A stretch of 64,000 nt of DNA from Penelope pileata (taxonomy: Eukaryota > Chordata > Aves > Galliformes > Cracidae), in NCBI GenBank assembly GCA_013396635.1, contig WBMW01004965.1, positions 599,295-663,294 of the forward strand, given 5' to 3'. The translations under genes and the position numbers were made by a program. Below the pieces are notes generated by a model. It saw only the letters and a program-made list of their open reading frames with translations. It did no database searches and was not told the DNA's origin. This document shows, piece after piece, positions 14,170 through 27,100 of this stretch. Position 1 is the first letter of the stretch. Every line of letters starts with the position of its first letter.

Positions 14170-14279
14170 CAGGCTGGACCACGCTCTGAGCAACCCGATC
14201 TAGCTGTAGATGTCCCTGTTCATTGCAGGGGAGTTGTATGAGATGACCTTTAACTCAAACTCTTCTGTGATTCTGTAAA
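14170..14279 (+). mobile_element. CR1 LINE, 3' end fragment
   Basis: The segment includes CTGGACCACGC...GAGCAACC, a GATGACCTTTAACTC-like core, and the terminal octamer-type repeat GATTCTGTAA that marks CR1 3' ends. It is 5'-truncated, as nearly all avian CR1 copies are. Its sense strand is plus. Confidence 0.85.
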
Positions 14280-15320
14280 TCCTTTAAGAATACCTTGGAC
14301 TCTTATCCAATATAATGGGAATTTACTCATTAACACTTAAACAGGACTAAATGTAACTAAGTAAAATAGAAGGAGCAGAAAAGCAAAAGGTTTGCAGAAA
14401 AGCAAACAAGAAAAAAATTGAGAGGAACACAATTAAACCTCTAATTAAGAACATTATCAAAATCTTGAGCAAAAAATGGATGGTATCCCAGATATGAACA
14501 AGGCCAGGAATAAATGCAAACAAAGTCCAAGTGTCAAGAAAATTTTCCTTATTTTTCCTGTGTTTGAAATATTTCTAAGAAATAAATTCAGTGAGAACTT
14601 GAAGGGGCAAAAATCAAAAGATCTCCTGTGATTTAATTAGATCCCAGTCTGATGTAAATTATTGAAATCCTTTGATAATCTGAAAACCATTTCTTAAGTC
14701 TCTAAACAGCTTGTGTTCTTTAAACAGCTTCCTGCTATATTGTTAATAATTTCTGCTTTCTACATTACTGGAATCTGGAATTGTTCATCTAAGCTAGCCA
14801 AACTGAACAGTGCTATCAGAGTATGAACGCTCTGCTGCCCAAACTACTGTGCCTAACAAAATCTTCCCAAGTATTTAGGAGTTTTTCCGGCAGAACATTA
14901 GTTGATTCCATTTCTCTAAGGAAAATGCCTGGGTTTCCTGATGTTTTCAGCTGTGTTTGTACAACTTGCCCTCATGTGAAAATTAATGCACTTCCTCTGC
15001 ATCCTTTGAGGCACAAAAAGGAAGACTATCAAGATTTAATAAAAATGCCAAAGCTCAATCTCTTGTCCCCATTGAAAAAAAGTGTTTAAATAAAGATTCC
15101 TGTGCATCACTAATTGTTAGAAACTCCAAGGAGCAGTATCATGTAAGACAGCTCAATCTCCTGCATAAAGCTAAAAGCTGCTAGATAACCTGCTGCTCTG
15201 ACACTGTGCAGAATAAAATATTGTTTGGTTGCATTCAATTCTGACTGTTTCATTAGACGTAATAATATATTTGAGCCTTGTCTCACAGGGACACCGCAAA
15301 GAAAGGAAAGTATTTATGTA

Positions 15321-15354
15321 TTTTCTCTCTCTCTCTTCCCTCCTTCCCCCCCCC
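15321..15354 (+). repeat. Polypyrimidine tract
   Basis: An unbroken 34-nt C/T run: (CT) repeats, then CCCTCCTT, then nine C. Mirror-type tracts like this can form triplex DNA and are length-variable. Confidence 0.9.
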
Positions 15355-16778
15355 AAGTTTAAAGTCTAAAAGCTGCCTTTTTTTCCCCACTTTTTCCCCT
15401 TGATATTTTAGAAAATGTTAGTTAGGTATTTCCTTATTTTACTAGAGTTACACAATTCTCTAAGAGACAGATTGAACAGCTATCTATAGTCCTTTTGTTT
15501 TAGATTTGTTACCATCTATCTGATTCAAACTCCTAACACAGCCTTGGGAAAAAGAAGTCTCCTTGTGAAAGATTTAAGAGGAATCTTGCTGTTCTTCTAT
15601 TTTCTGCCAAAACAAGGAAGAACAAGCCTGATTCCCATGTCGTTTTAAGGTAAAGGGAAGAAGGAAAGAAAAAAACCCACAGCAGTCCTTCTGGTCTTCA
15701 TGTACTCTAAAACAAAGCGGGGGATGAGGCACAGAAAGGGTAAGTATGTTTACAGTTCATCTTTCATGGAGTATTGAGGGTTTCCTTAAATTAATGTATT
15801 AATACATTGGACATACCCTATCACAAACTGCTGAGATTTTTCCCTGGAAAAACTTCCCCCCACCCCCTCCTTGGAGATGCTGGTTCTGACAGGCTGCAAC
15901 TCCCAATACCTCTACCTAGCTAACAATGCAAAGCACCTTGTTCAAACAAGACTGGTCTCCATTTCACACAACCCCCCCAGGGAATATCCACTTTTCTCTT
16001 CATACTATACCAATCTGACTGATGCAATCAGATTCTGGAAATGTGCCTTATTAGTTTCTATTCCAGCTTCTTAGGGATGATGTTAATTTTCCATTGTAGG
16101 ACCAGAAGATTTTAGATGTGCTAGATCTTGTCTGTAAGAAACGATAACAACAAAAAAAATAAGGCATACACTCAGATGCCATGCTTAGAAATGGACTTCA
16201 GTGAACAGCACTCCTTGCAAAGAAAGTCTATGGGTAAAATGAGACAATCTTTCTAATGCCAGCAGTCCTTGACATGATGAGGCATTTTACAATCACATGA
16301 TGAACAGACACTTGCATTTTTTCTTTTTTACACACATGAAATCTTTTAATTAATTTGTGCACCAATCCACCATCCTAATTGTTTTCTTCTTAGATCAGTG
16401 TTTTGGTATTGAGTCTTCATGCTATGATAGCCTAAGAGTTCCATTTCATCCTTTAAAAATTTGATCATTTTCTTTTAGCAAACAGAATCCTATTCACATC
16501 CCAAACAGAATGTCAGCAGTTGGATGGTGTTTTCTTAAGGTGCATGTAAGATTAAAGACTGAAATCAGATGCAGTGTTGCCAAAGTCTTTGTAATATGCA
16601 TGTTTTCATGGCAAGATGATTGACAAGAATTGCAGTAAGGTGCTGAAGGGAATATTTCACCTGGCCCATCAAAATTCAATGTAGAGGATTAGAACTAAGA
16701 AGAGCTGACAATATTGACTTTGAGTGCCACAATAGAAACATAATTAGTTCTTTGACATGCAGTGGACAGAAATATTCC

Positions 16779-16802
16779 TTTTTTTTTTTTTTTTTTTTTT
16801 TT
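16779..16802 (+). repeat. Poly(T) run of 24
   Basis: A pure T run. It could be an old retroposon tail on the minus strand, but no element body is recognisable on either side. Confidence 0.9.
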
Positions 16803-19800
16803 AAAATCAGACAGAGTAATTAAACCAAATCTGCTGCATGATGCCCCAGAAAACAAAAACAATCACTCTACCTCCACCCCGTCTCCTCTACACAGAAAAA
16901 AGAAGTCTGCTCTTCTGTTTCCTCCTCTCCTAGTAAAATTCAGGTTTGGCACCAGAATAAATACATGCAACTCCAGCCTTTCTGCTGGAAGAACATCAGG
17001 AAAACTTTGTGCATAAAACTGAAAAACCTCTCTTAAAAAGGAGCACATAGATCTGAAAGAATGAAAAAGTCAATGAATTTTATATAAGTTTACTTATTGC
17101 AAAACAAACTGTCTGCACTATGCTTATTAAAGGCATATTTCACTGCCTAATCATAGATGTCTATTGTACCTTTTATGTTTTGAATCATAATTGCAGTCTG
17201 TTCCCCAACTGTAATAATGAAAGACATTTTGGCATATGCTTATATTGATTCCACTTTAACAAAGCACTTAAGACATATGCTTGCATCCCACTAAAATTAA
17301 TGGCTAACATTGAATACATTGATTCTACTGGGATTTAGACAAGTGGCATTTTAGATGGGCACAAAGTTGTCTACTGTGCTGCATAAGCAGGAGCCTCTGA
17401 AGAGAAGTCTTCAAACTCCAAACTACGTGATGTTTAAATGTTTTGGTTACAAATAGTTTTTTTGCTAGCACAGTTATTCTGATAAAAATATAGACCCATT
17501 GTCTGAAATAACCTCAACTGCAGAAACATTTTCCAATAAGTATAACTGCAAAAATGCAAAACTTAATTGTAGACAATATCTTACCATTGAGAACAAGCTA
17601 TCATTAGGTGTAAGTAACACTGTAGACTCAATTCCCAATTTTATGAATTTATGAAGATCATTGTCTATAAATGTCTATACATGCCTGTTATTCTTGTTGG
17701 AAGCAGGATTAAATGGTATATGAAAATAAAGAGAGAAAAAAATAAAGAGAAATGCTTACCTTATTCCCGTTTTAGCTAATGTTCCTAGCTATCCTAATTA
17801 GACCTGCAGTGAAATATTCCAGGAAATTAGAACACAGTAAAAATTACTTTTAAGAAATAACTTTAAATGCAATTAAGCCAATATTCCTTCTCCAGTATCA
17901 AACCCAGGGAAGATACTGAGGTAATGTTAAAATAGCCTGCTTCAGAAGCTCAGCGTCACTCAACTTAATGGGAACTTCCCAACAAAAGAAGCAAATGTAA
18001 AGAAATAAAATTGAGATTAATTTAAACAATGTAGTCTCCTTCTTTTCTGATAAGAAATTTCTGTTTTTAAACACATTGCTAATTAATTAAATGTATTTTT
18101 TCCACAATATTTTCTAGTTTAAAATCCAAATAGGTAAATGTGTAATAGTTTCACCCTCCATAATACTGATTGCACTGTATTTCAAGAAGTTTCTGAGTTA
18201 CCTCTTGATGAGTCTTCATGAAGCATGTCAACACACACGGACTGTGAACATATCTGTTAGACCTCACTGGCTGCAATTAACAGGAGAGTGTATTTGAAAA
18301 CACACTTAACTGCATCTGGAGTTGCTTTGAATTTAAATTTCAAATAGTTTAGAGGGTTGCCCAGCCTAGAATAACAGATATTAATTTTATGTGTCTGAGA
18401 CAGGCAGGTGTCAACATTTCCTTATTAATAGGTCTGAGTCTGTTTACTACTTCTAGTTTCCTTAATACATACTTCCACTACAAGATAAAAAAATAAAAAG
18501 GATAAGATGAAGCTATGTGCAAAACTAACACCAACAACAAAAATCCATTTACTAAAAAATACATTCTTTATTGATTTGTTATTTCACAATACAATAAATA
18601 TCAGGATAATACAGATGAGGGACCCAGCAATGCTCAGATTTGTCTGCACCATGGTGTGGTTTGACAAACAAGCCATCATCAGCTGGCATCCCAAAAAAAA
18701 GCCCGACTAAAATTATTTTTAACTTTCACATATAATCAGCAATTTGTGGCATACATCAGCACTATTCAACTGAAATCAGTCAGGCTTTTAAACACAGTTT
18801 CTGTGGACCATCCCTGGAAAGTTACTGAAAGAATTCTTCAGAAAAAAAGCACAAATTACACTAGTTGTCATTCTTTCGTGCTGTTGATTCTAACATTAGG
18901 TTTATGTAGGTGTGAATGAACACTTAGTTTTACTTCAGGTGGCAACATTTTCCATTAAATGAGGAGTAGAACTAGATTGCAGTAGGTACAAGATCAATTT
19001 CATGCAGTGCACATAAAAATTCTAAAATCAAGAGAATTCTATTATTTGAAGGATGCTGACAGACCTCTGTTTCAAACACTAAATATACTCAAGCACTCAC
19101 TTCCTTGAGATCTCTTTACTGGTTGTCCCAAATCATTTTCAACTTTACGATGAATGAAATTAACTCATCTTTCCATCGATCAGTCTGTTGGGACAGACAA
19201 TTCAGTCTGCTGGATGCATTAATATGACAGAGAAGCCCTTTCACATGAGTGAACACCATGTTTTCATTCACTGGAGGAAAATGAAGTGTAATAGGCAATC
19301 ACTAGGAAAAAAAATCTTGCACATCACATTACAGTTTAGTCAGAGGTGGGATGTTTCTCACAGCAAAATCTCTGTAGACTGAGATGCTCTGTATCTCAAT
19401 ATTTTGAAATATTAAGTAAAATATCCTCAAAAAATGAATTTACTGCAAATATTTTTTTACAGCTGGGAAAATCTAGTAGGGTTTTTGGCTGTATCATACT
19501 CATCAGACCTTTAATAAAAGGAAACAGGAATTTCTGAAGGTGCAGATGTACATGCATTCACATGCAGATATAAAATTTTGATACCATTTCATGGAATGGC
19601 AGTTGCAATATTCAGGTACTATTCTGACTACATTACCACTCCAAGTATTTCTTTTCAACTACAAGCTTATTGATGATTTCATAGATGAAAAATTACATCA
19701 GCAGATCTGATAGGGAATAACACAGTCAAACTGCATCACTCCTTCTTTTATGGATCAGAAATATCAGGAAACTTTGAAGAGAAAGGATTTAGTATTTCTT

Positions 19801-20380
19801 TTGTTGTTTTTTAAGCCAAAACAAATCCTCAAAACCCAGAATATTCTGGTGTAAATGAGTGTGATAAATGCTATTACTGCATATTTTAGAACGTCTGATC
19901 AATTTTTGTCTAATAGTTTCTCTGACAGGTACAATTCTCGTGATAAGGAAACATTTCACACCTGAAATAAACCAATCTTTGTCCATGTTGCAAGCTGCAG
20001 CAGAAAAATAATCAAGAGAAAAAATAGCAAAAGATACACATGATCATCAGACTACTCTTCCAAAACGTGTAGCAAGCAGAACATAGGTCAGCTATGAAAA
20101 TATCAAATTATGCATGCAAAAACACTGATAAAAATTAATTGCAAAAAGGATACATTTTGTTTACCTGAGGCTGATCTCTCCCTTTCCTACAAATACAATT
20201 CTACTGTAAAGGCTGCAAGAAACTAAGCTACATATACTCACAACTGCAACATGGCTTGAAATTCAATGTGCTTTGTGTTGTGCCTCTGTCAGGCTACTTA
20301 GGTGTATTTAACTTATTTCTTCTGCACAAGAAGATTCATTATCAGATTTCTAATGGCTCTTCATTGCAACAAATTAGCCA

Positions 20381-20400
20381 GCATCTCCCCCTTGTGGATA
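20381..20400 (+). promoter_or_regulatory. CTCF-like motif just beyond the TXNRD2 3' end
   Basis: GCATCTCCCCCTTGTGGATA resembles the CTCF core GCGCCCCCTTGTGG. It sits about 500 bp past the first poly(A) signal of TXNRD2, a sensible place for a gene boundary. Motif match by eye only. Confidence 0.35.
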
Positions 20401-20879
20401 GAAGGAAAATTAGAATAAAGCTGCAATAAATTAATTCTTTCTTATCTGGCCAATACTTCAAAAAAAGTTTGCAGATAATCGTATAATACATTTAGAGGAA
20501 AAAAAACCAACAAAAGGTGACTGACTGCTTACCTGCCGTTACCTATTGTGAGCACCAGGTCTTAACATTCAGTATTAGGATCTGTAATGAACTATCCAAG
20601 TATTTAAGAGAAAACATCACCACCAAAATTCTAAGGAAGGCCCTGTCTGATGCCTGGCATCTGTATGAACATAGTGCAAGACACTTCTGTTGGCAGTCAG
20701 CCAACACAGAAACTCAAATGACAACTGTTTAAATTTAAGAAGGCCTTAGATGTTAATGACATCTTCGGATGTATTTTTATACATAAAGCTGTGATTATTT
20801 GCTCGATCCCAGAAAGAAAAAGAGTTATATGCGCTTTCAAAGAGAGAGATTTGTTGAACTGCATTAGTTTTAAAAGTCT

Positions 20880-21028
20880 GATGATGTGAGGATAATTTTA
20901 TTGTCTGTGTACAGGGAAAATGAGAAAGATTCCTGGAAGCGAAACTATTAAAGCTGCTTCAACTGCAAGTGCCCCTTTTCATTTCAGATATATTTTGTGC
21001 TTTTTTTCCTTCTTTCCAGGGATGGTAT
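20880..21028 (-). other. TXNRD2: TXNRD2 proximal 3' UTR; SECIS not recognised
   Basis: This is the stretch between the stop codon and the expected cleavage zone after the first AATAAA. It has an A-rich part and a 7-bp inverted repeat (20932-20938 with 21014-21020). One ATGA (20982-20979) could be the 5' half of a SECIS quartet, but I cannot find a matching stem and NGAN partner. If this poly(A) site is the main one, the SECIS must be a divergent form inside these 150 nt. Otherwise the 3' UTR runs further toward lower coordinates. Confidence 0.5.
20897..20902 (-). terminator. Candidate poly(A) signal AATAAA of TXNRD2
   Basis: A canonical AATAAA on the minus strand about 130 nt after the TAA. 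It is the first one downstream of the coding region. Cleavage would be expected 10-30 nt further on. Other AATAAA copies exist farther away (for example near 18568), so alternative ends are possible. Confidence 0.55.
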
Positions 21029-21158
21029 TTAACCTCAGCAGCCTGTGACTGTTGCATCCAAGCCAGAACGTTTTGTAATATGCAACTTAGTAATTTCTTC
21101 AGCACAGGTAGGGTGAATGCCAATTGTCTTCATTAGTTGAGGATACGTAGCACCACAT
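21029..21158 (-). CDS. TXNRD2: TXNRD2 exon 17: catalytic His-Glu and Gly-Cys-Sec-Gly tail
   Basis: Residues 472-514 and the stop. It contains TIGIHPTCAEE (His487 and Glu492, the proton-relay pair) and ends SGLDATVTGC-U-G. The TGA at 21037-21035 is read as selenocysteine and the true stop is TAA at 21031-21029. Automatic annotation that takes TGA as a stop would lose Sec and Gly and leave an enzyme without its second redox centre. The acceptor is TTTGGTAG. Confidence 0.96.
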
Positions 21159-24100
21159 CTACCAAAAGAAGAAAAAAAAAAAAGACCCACAAAGTCATAC
21201 ACTATTCAACTGAAGCAGCTAGAATTTCCTAAAACATTAAATTAATCCGGCACTTGTCAATTTTATCAGGTGGAGGGAGTTGCATTTATTCTTCAGTGCT
21301 GTCTATTATTTCTCAGGCACTTGCACAACAAAATTCAAACACCCAGCTTCACTACATTGTTAGGCAGAGCAGAATTGTCATATGAGTTGAGACAGAGAGA
21401 ATTAGGCAATTTATCCCAAGTCACAACTGAGCCTATAGCAAAAACATATGACAAAACTGCAGCCTTCAGCTTTTCTTGTACATACGTGTGTTTCAACAAC
21501 TCCACATGAAATCACACAAACACAGGAAGACAATTCTAATTAGGACTGCAGGCAAGAATCTGCTGAAGAAAGTAATCGAATATTCTTCCACAATCTTTAG
21601 ATTGTGCTCGCACAGAAATGATCGTTACTTTGCAGGGGCAAAAATTCCATCATTTGAGAGGAAAAAAAAAAAGAAAAAGTGGAGCTAAAAATCCCACTAG
21701 CCCAATTCCTTTCCTTGTCCAATAACATTCTTAGATTTGATGACTTTCCTTTGAGCTGCTATTCCTGGCAGGTCATGCTGTAAAAATAGCTGAAATAGGC
21801 CTAAATGTAAAAATTGTTTCAAGTTCTCTATGGAATAGTGTTCTATTTCTGTACAAAATACAGCAAAAAGAGCCACAGAAGTCTTCTGGTGTCCTACCTA
21901 CGTTGTCCAGAAAAACACCAAAAAGCAAAAACCATTGTTGAGCACAGATGTTACTAGAATGCTAAGTAGAGATGGAAGATGAAAAAAATCAAACTGTGGA
22001 GGGATTGAAGACCTCATATTTGACAATGGAGAACAGCAGCTTTTACAGTGGGTGTTTCATATTGAAAACTCTGGATTTCTGAAATACAATAGAAAATAAC
22101 GCAAGAATCTGACCTGCTGAAAACCTCTTACTGTGGCTGAAGTTTTAATTTCCCTCAGGCAAGGCAGAAAAGCACTTCAGTTTCATACGTTTCTTTTTCA
22201 CTGGTTATTTTGGATAAAACTTCAAAACAATAACATCCTAAAAAATGTAGTTCTAAAACCTATACCACTGGCAATTAACGGACTACAAACACATGTTGAA
22301 AATGTGTACTCAGGGTACACAACAATCAGTGATTTCCAAGATACTCCTCACATATTGCAGTACTGCCTTCTTAATCATTCTGCTTTTCATTTCTGCTATT
22401 CACTCACAACTGTAAGACTAAAACTGCAATAAAATAGTGATGATATAGAATCAGAGAATCATCAAGGTTGGAAAAGACCTCTAAGATCATCTAATCCAAC
22501 CGTCCATCCACACCAAGATTACCCACTAAACCATGTCCCTATCTAGAACAATGAGCTAACACCAAAACTGGGAGGACATCTCTTGCAACCCAAGTTAGTT
22601 TCTTTAAAGTACTATAATTTAGTAATAGAATAATTTAGGAATCAATATTTCTGAAGATGTGAACCAGAAATAAGAAAGGAAATGAAAAACAAACAAGTCT
22701 AGCACATAAGAGAGATAGCAGAAACACTCAATCTAACCAGAGAGGACAAGGAATCATTTCTTACGCCTTCAAAGAGAGGACAAAAGTCAGGAAAAAGGCA
22801 CTACTATATTCCAATCTGAGCAAACTTTGAAACAAGATCTGATCACAAAGGTTCAACTATTTGGGTAAATTTGTTGTTGCAATCATCGGATAGCTCCCTC
22901 TCCCATCATTCTACAGATATTGCTTCCTTACCTCATCATAGCGTTTAGCTTAGACCTAGAAACTTAACATTCATGCAAGTCTTTGCTGAGCTTTTAAGCA
23001 GCAATGGCTGTGCACAGTTAAAGATGATATTAGAAAAGGAAATGATTAGCAGGTGACAGAAAGTTTTTTATGGAAAGCACAAATACCCTTTTAAAAGGAC
23101 TTGAAAAACAATATGGTGATTCTTATCCTGTACATAGAATGCAAAAGCAGCTACACTGAGAAAATTAACATTAGTAAGTTAATGCACAATTTTGTTTTAA
23201 TGATATCTAGCCAACAGTATATTTTTGTCAGTTGTTCCTTAAGTATATCCAGTATAACAATAACTAAATCCAGCATATCTTAATGAAGAACTGAAGTATT
23301 TTCATAAAAATATGTGCAATACTACATAAAAGTAACAAAAAGCATGGATTCTTTATAGTGTTGCCAAAAATAGGCAGCTATCTTTTATAATCTTACAATA
23401 ACTTTAAAAGCAGGCTTTAGAAGCTAGAGACATTCTTTTGTACTTACTTGATTCCAAGAGCAAATCCTTGAATAACTTCCCCAGCATTTGGTCCAATGAA
23501 ATGAAGGCCAAGGATTCGTTGCTCTCTCTCTCGTAAGCACACCATCTGAAAACAATACATTACATAGCAATCTTTTCCTAGAACATCTAAAGATAAGGCA
23601 TGAAGTTGAATTAAATGAAACTGAAGTGCCCCAAGATCCTAGTTCAGCTGTCGATTCCCACTGTGCCAAGAACTTACTTGCTTAAATCTTACCGACTTCA
23701 ATAGATCTTATGCTTGTCCCTGAGCACTTCCCTGAATCAAAGCTTTGTTAGAGTATTTCTTTCAGACTTCAGGGAACCACTGACAACAACAATTTGTGAT
23801 ATATTGAATACTTTCTTGTTTGTCATCTGTATAACATCTTTAAAATAACTTTGTTAGTCTGATTGCTAAACTATAGACAAATGGACACTGAAGGAGTATC
23901 TTAGCAGTTCTCTGAGATTTCGCAGGTATTCTTGGCAGCTAATCAGCAGTATTTTCAAAGAACACCGCCATCAATTATAGGATATTTTGTACCTTTGTAA
24001 TTCCTTACACTTACAGAAGCCTGTTTAGTGAGATTCATTTACCATCATCAGCCATATAACCTAAGCCTTGGAAACAGTCAAAGATAAAAGAAATACCATC

Positions 24101-27100
24101 TATCCTTGTGTCCTCCCATCAAGCATTACATCATTGTCAATCTGTTAGGTCCTGCTACTCAGTAAAGGCCTGGATTTTTTCATTCAGAATCTCAGAAACA
24201 GCAGCAATTCTGACATGGTACTTTAGAAACAGAAAAAGTTTTAAAGAAAAAACCCTCTTGCGCTGAAGCGTTAAATTCTAAGTTTAATGTATGTTCATGT
24301 GGCTTGGGAGTTTAATAGGAACTATCTTCAGTACCACCCAACAACTATTATGGCATTACTATTTTATCCTCAAATATTCACTTTCATTGACGCAATTTAA
24401 AGGGAATAGCTAAAAAGAATTAGCATCACATTAGCTGCAATAGTGCTTGGGACAGTTAAGGCGAAGCTGCTAAGCTATTTACACAAGTCAGAAGTGACAT
24501 AATATAGTTAGAAAAACTGGTTACAACTATTGACAACAGATTTTCTTTATATAATGCAATAATAATAGCGTAATAATTTGTGATGGACCTACAGAAGTTG
24601 TTACATTTATTCCAATAAGATAGTATCCTGATATTTAGAAGAAAAGAATGAAAAAGAAGACTGTGATTTATTCTACCAATCTTAGATACATTTACCTTAT
24701 CTAAGATTCTCTATTATCTCAAAACTTTTGAAGAGTGAAGCAACTGGATTGCTCTAGGGGAAGATGCACTTCAGTTTCAACATTTTGATCTCAACATGGA
24801 GGTTTTTCTTTTCATGACTAAACCAGGGAACAGTTATTCTAGTTTTGTAAGCCTTATGCTTTTTTTGACAGTAGTGTACTTTCCCAAGAGAACATTACTC
24901 TAATAATAACTAATATTATATAGTATAGCATAATAACTAGTTAAGAACTTTGCTGAAGGAAACAGAAATTCATCTCAATGGAATCTAGAACATTTCTTTG
25001 GATCTTAACCAGAGCCCATAGATGGTATCAATCAGTGGAATGCCATCTCTGAAAAATGCTAAAATCTGTAAAACACGTTTAAGATGCAATGGGGTATGTA
25101 ACAAATGTTTAATGTTGAAAGTTACCATTGAGAAACAGGCTGTCACCAAGAAAAGATCGGAACCATCTTAGGAGGTTTTTTTTCACTAAGCACACCTCTT
25201 TAAAGCTAGCTGTACCAAGTATCTTCTTTGAAGTTAAAAGTAAGTTAAAAGCTCACAACACTCACTTTAATGTAACATTGAGTTGCATCTCTTTCAGCCA
25301 CTGTAAACTCTAAAGGTTTATAATAAGCATGGTATACCTGGTAGGGAAAAAATAACATTTGTTTTAGAATGTACAATTATATTTAAAAAATGCTATTTTA
25401 TATTATAATCCTTATTACTATATGATGTTACAGAAAAAACATTCACTCATCTTCAATATTTTTAAACAAAAAAACATTGAATAGCTTGTGTGAATAATTC
25501 CATGGACATCCCACAAATCAAAACTACAGAACCTGGCCAGTAATTCTGACAATTAAAAGGAATATAATTATATATATTGCTGTGCAATATAATTTATTAA
25601 AATGGTAGCTAGTTTGAAGCTGTCAGATTATCAATAATTTTTAGACTAAGAAGTAATAGTTTCCATTGTGACATGCCACTATATATATATATATATGTAT
25701 ATATTATTTATTTATTTATTTAAGTCTGAGCTCATCTGAAGAACTCTTCCCTAGCTGCAAATACAGTACTTTGGGGACCAAAAACTTCTGTCCAATACCA
25801 CAGTCAAACTTCTATCTTTTCATAGCACAACTCTGTAAATCAAAAATGTTTTCATACCTCAATATTATCTGATCCGTAACACTGCACAGCCTTTTCTTCT
25901 GACAGTCCAACACAACCATATTCCAAGGGAGTGAAAACTGTAGTAGGCACCTGCTTGTGATGAAACAGGAAGTGTTACTGTGAACCATATGAAGCAGATG
26001 GAGGGGAGACATGACCAGGAGGAGCAGCTCTGTCACACATATCTACTTTGGCTACTGTCAAGACTAGGTTCCAGATGGAAAAATACAACTCATTTAAATA
26101 GTCATTTAAAAAAAAAAAAAAAGATTTGGTTTTATTATTGAAAGAAGAAATAACAACTCACATTGTCATAGTCCATCAGTTCTGAGGACTGGCCAAAAAG
26201 ACGCCGAGCCAGCAGTTTCCCTGCAGCTATTGCTGTGGGTGTCAGCTCAGGACGGCCCTGAGAAAAAGAGCACAACGCTTTGTTTTAACTAAGAGAGAAG
26301 TAACATCCAAGGACTTCTCCTGGGACAATTGGCAGAGGAAGGCCAAATCTTCGGAATTCCAGTCTAGCAGCCAGTGCTCCAAATGGATAAGGCAGTAATA
26401 ACTTCTGTGCAAACATGCTTTTAAGTCTCTGAGTTTAGTACCTGTCTTGATGGGGGAACACATACAGTCAATGTGTAAAAAACCTTACATCTTATGTCAT
26501 TCTCTGAAAAGCAGAGGGTATTCACACATAAGTCATCCATTACACCCTTTCTTTCCATTGTAAGTTATCAGTAAGTTTTCTAGATGGCTTTTCTAAAGCA
26601 GAAAAGCAGAGCTCCAGTGCTAATTTTAAAAAAAGCCAGAAGTTTTTGCAAACTGAAGTAAGGCATTTTTTAAAGGATTTTTTTTGAAGTCAGAAGAAGA
26701 ATGGTCCGTTTAAGTTAACAAGCTCTAAAAAACTTCATAAATCCAGTCAAAAATCTTATTTAAGAGCATCCAAGACTGTATCATCAAGATACTTGTCTGA
26801 GATTAGGAAAGATGTCACAAAATTAGAGGTAAAGATTTGGAGACATAAGAAAGTCGTAACTGAAAAGCAACAGCTTTGTGGGACAGTGTAGAACGCTTTA
26901 CAGAAACAGTGAAATTTTGCTTCATGCAGGTCCTATCTAGACCCAATTCTTGTCACATTCCTGCAAAGCCCCATTTGGACGTGGTTGGTCATTCAGTAAG
27001 TCCTCAAAAACAGTATTCAGCAGAAAACAAGGATTTCCTACCACAAACACTGACGTTTTTCAAATGTTTCTTCATTATCATAACTTTTTGAACATTTACT

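Larger units (their letters stand above)
14280..20879. other. Non-coding DNA downstream of TXNRD2
   Basis: AT-rich, with the pyrimidine tract at 15321, the T24 run and the CTCF-like site at 20381. I looked for WD-repeat exons of GNB1L, the mammalian 3' neighbour, and saw none. Confidence 0.55.
21159..26161 (-). other. TXNRD2: TXNRD2 introns 13 to 16 (around exons 14-16)
   Basis: Introns of 211, 520, 1720 and 2289 bp. They hold the TA/TTTA microsatellite and hairpin (intron 14) and the CR1 fragment (intron 16). Nothing else was seen. Confidence 0.8.

Noticed and set aside
20336..20363. ATGA motifs near 20336 and 20360 (minus) considered as a distal SECIS core
   Set aside because: The nearest UGA-type partners are too close, and the flanks do not form the required helices.
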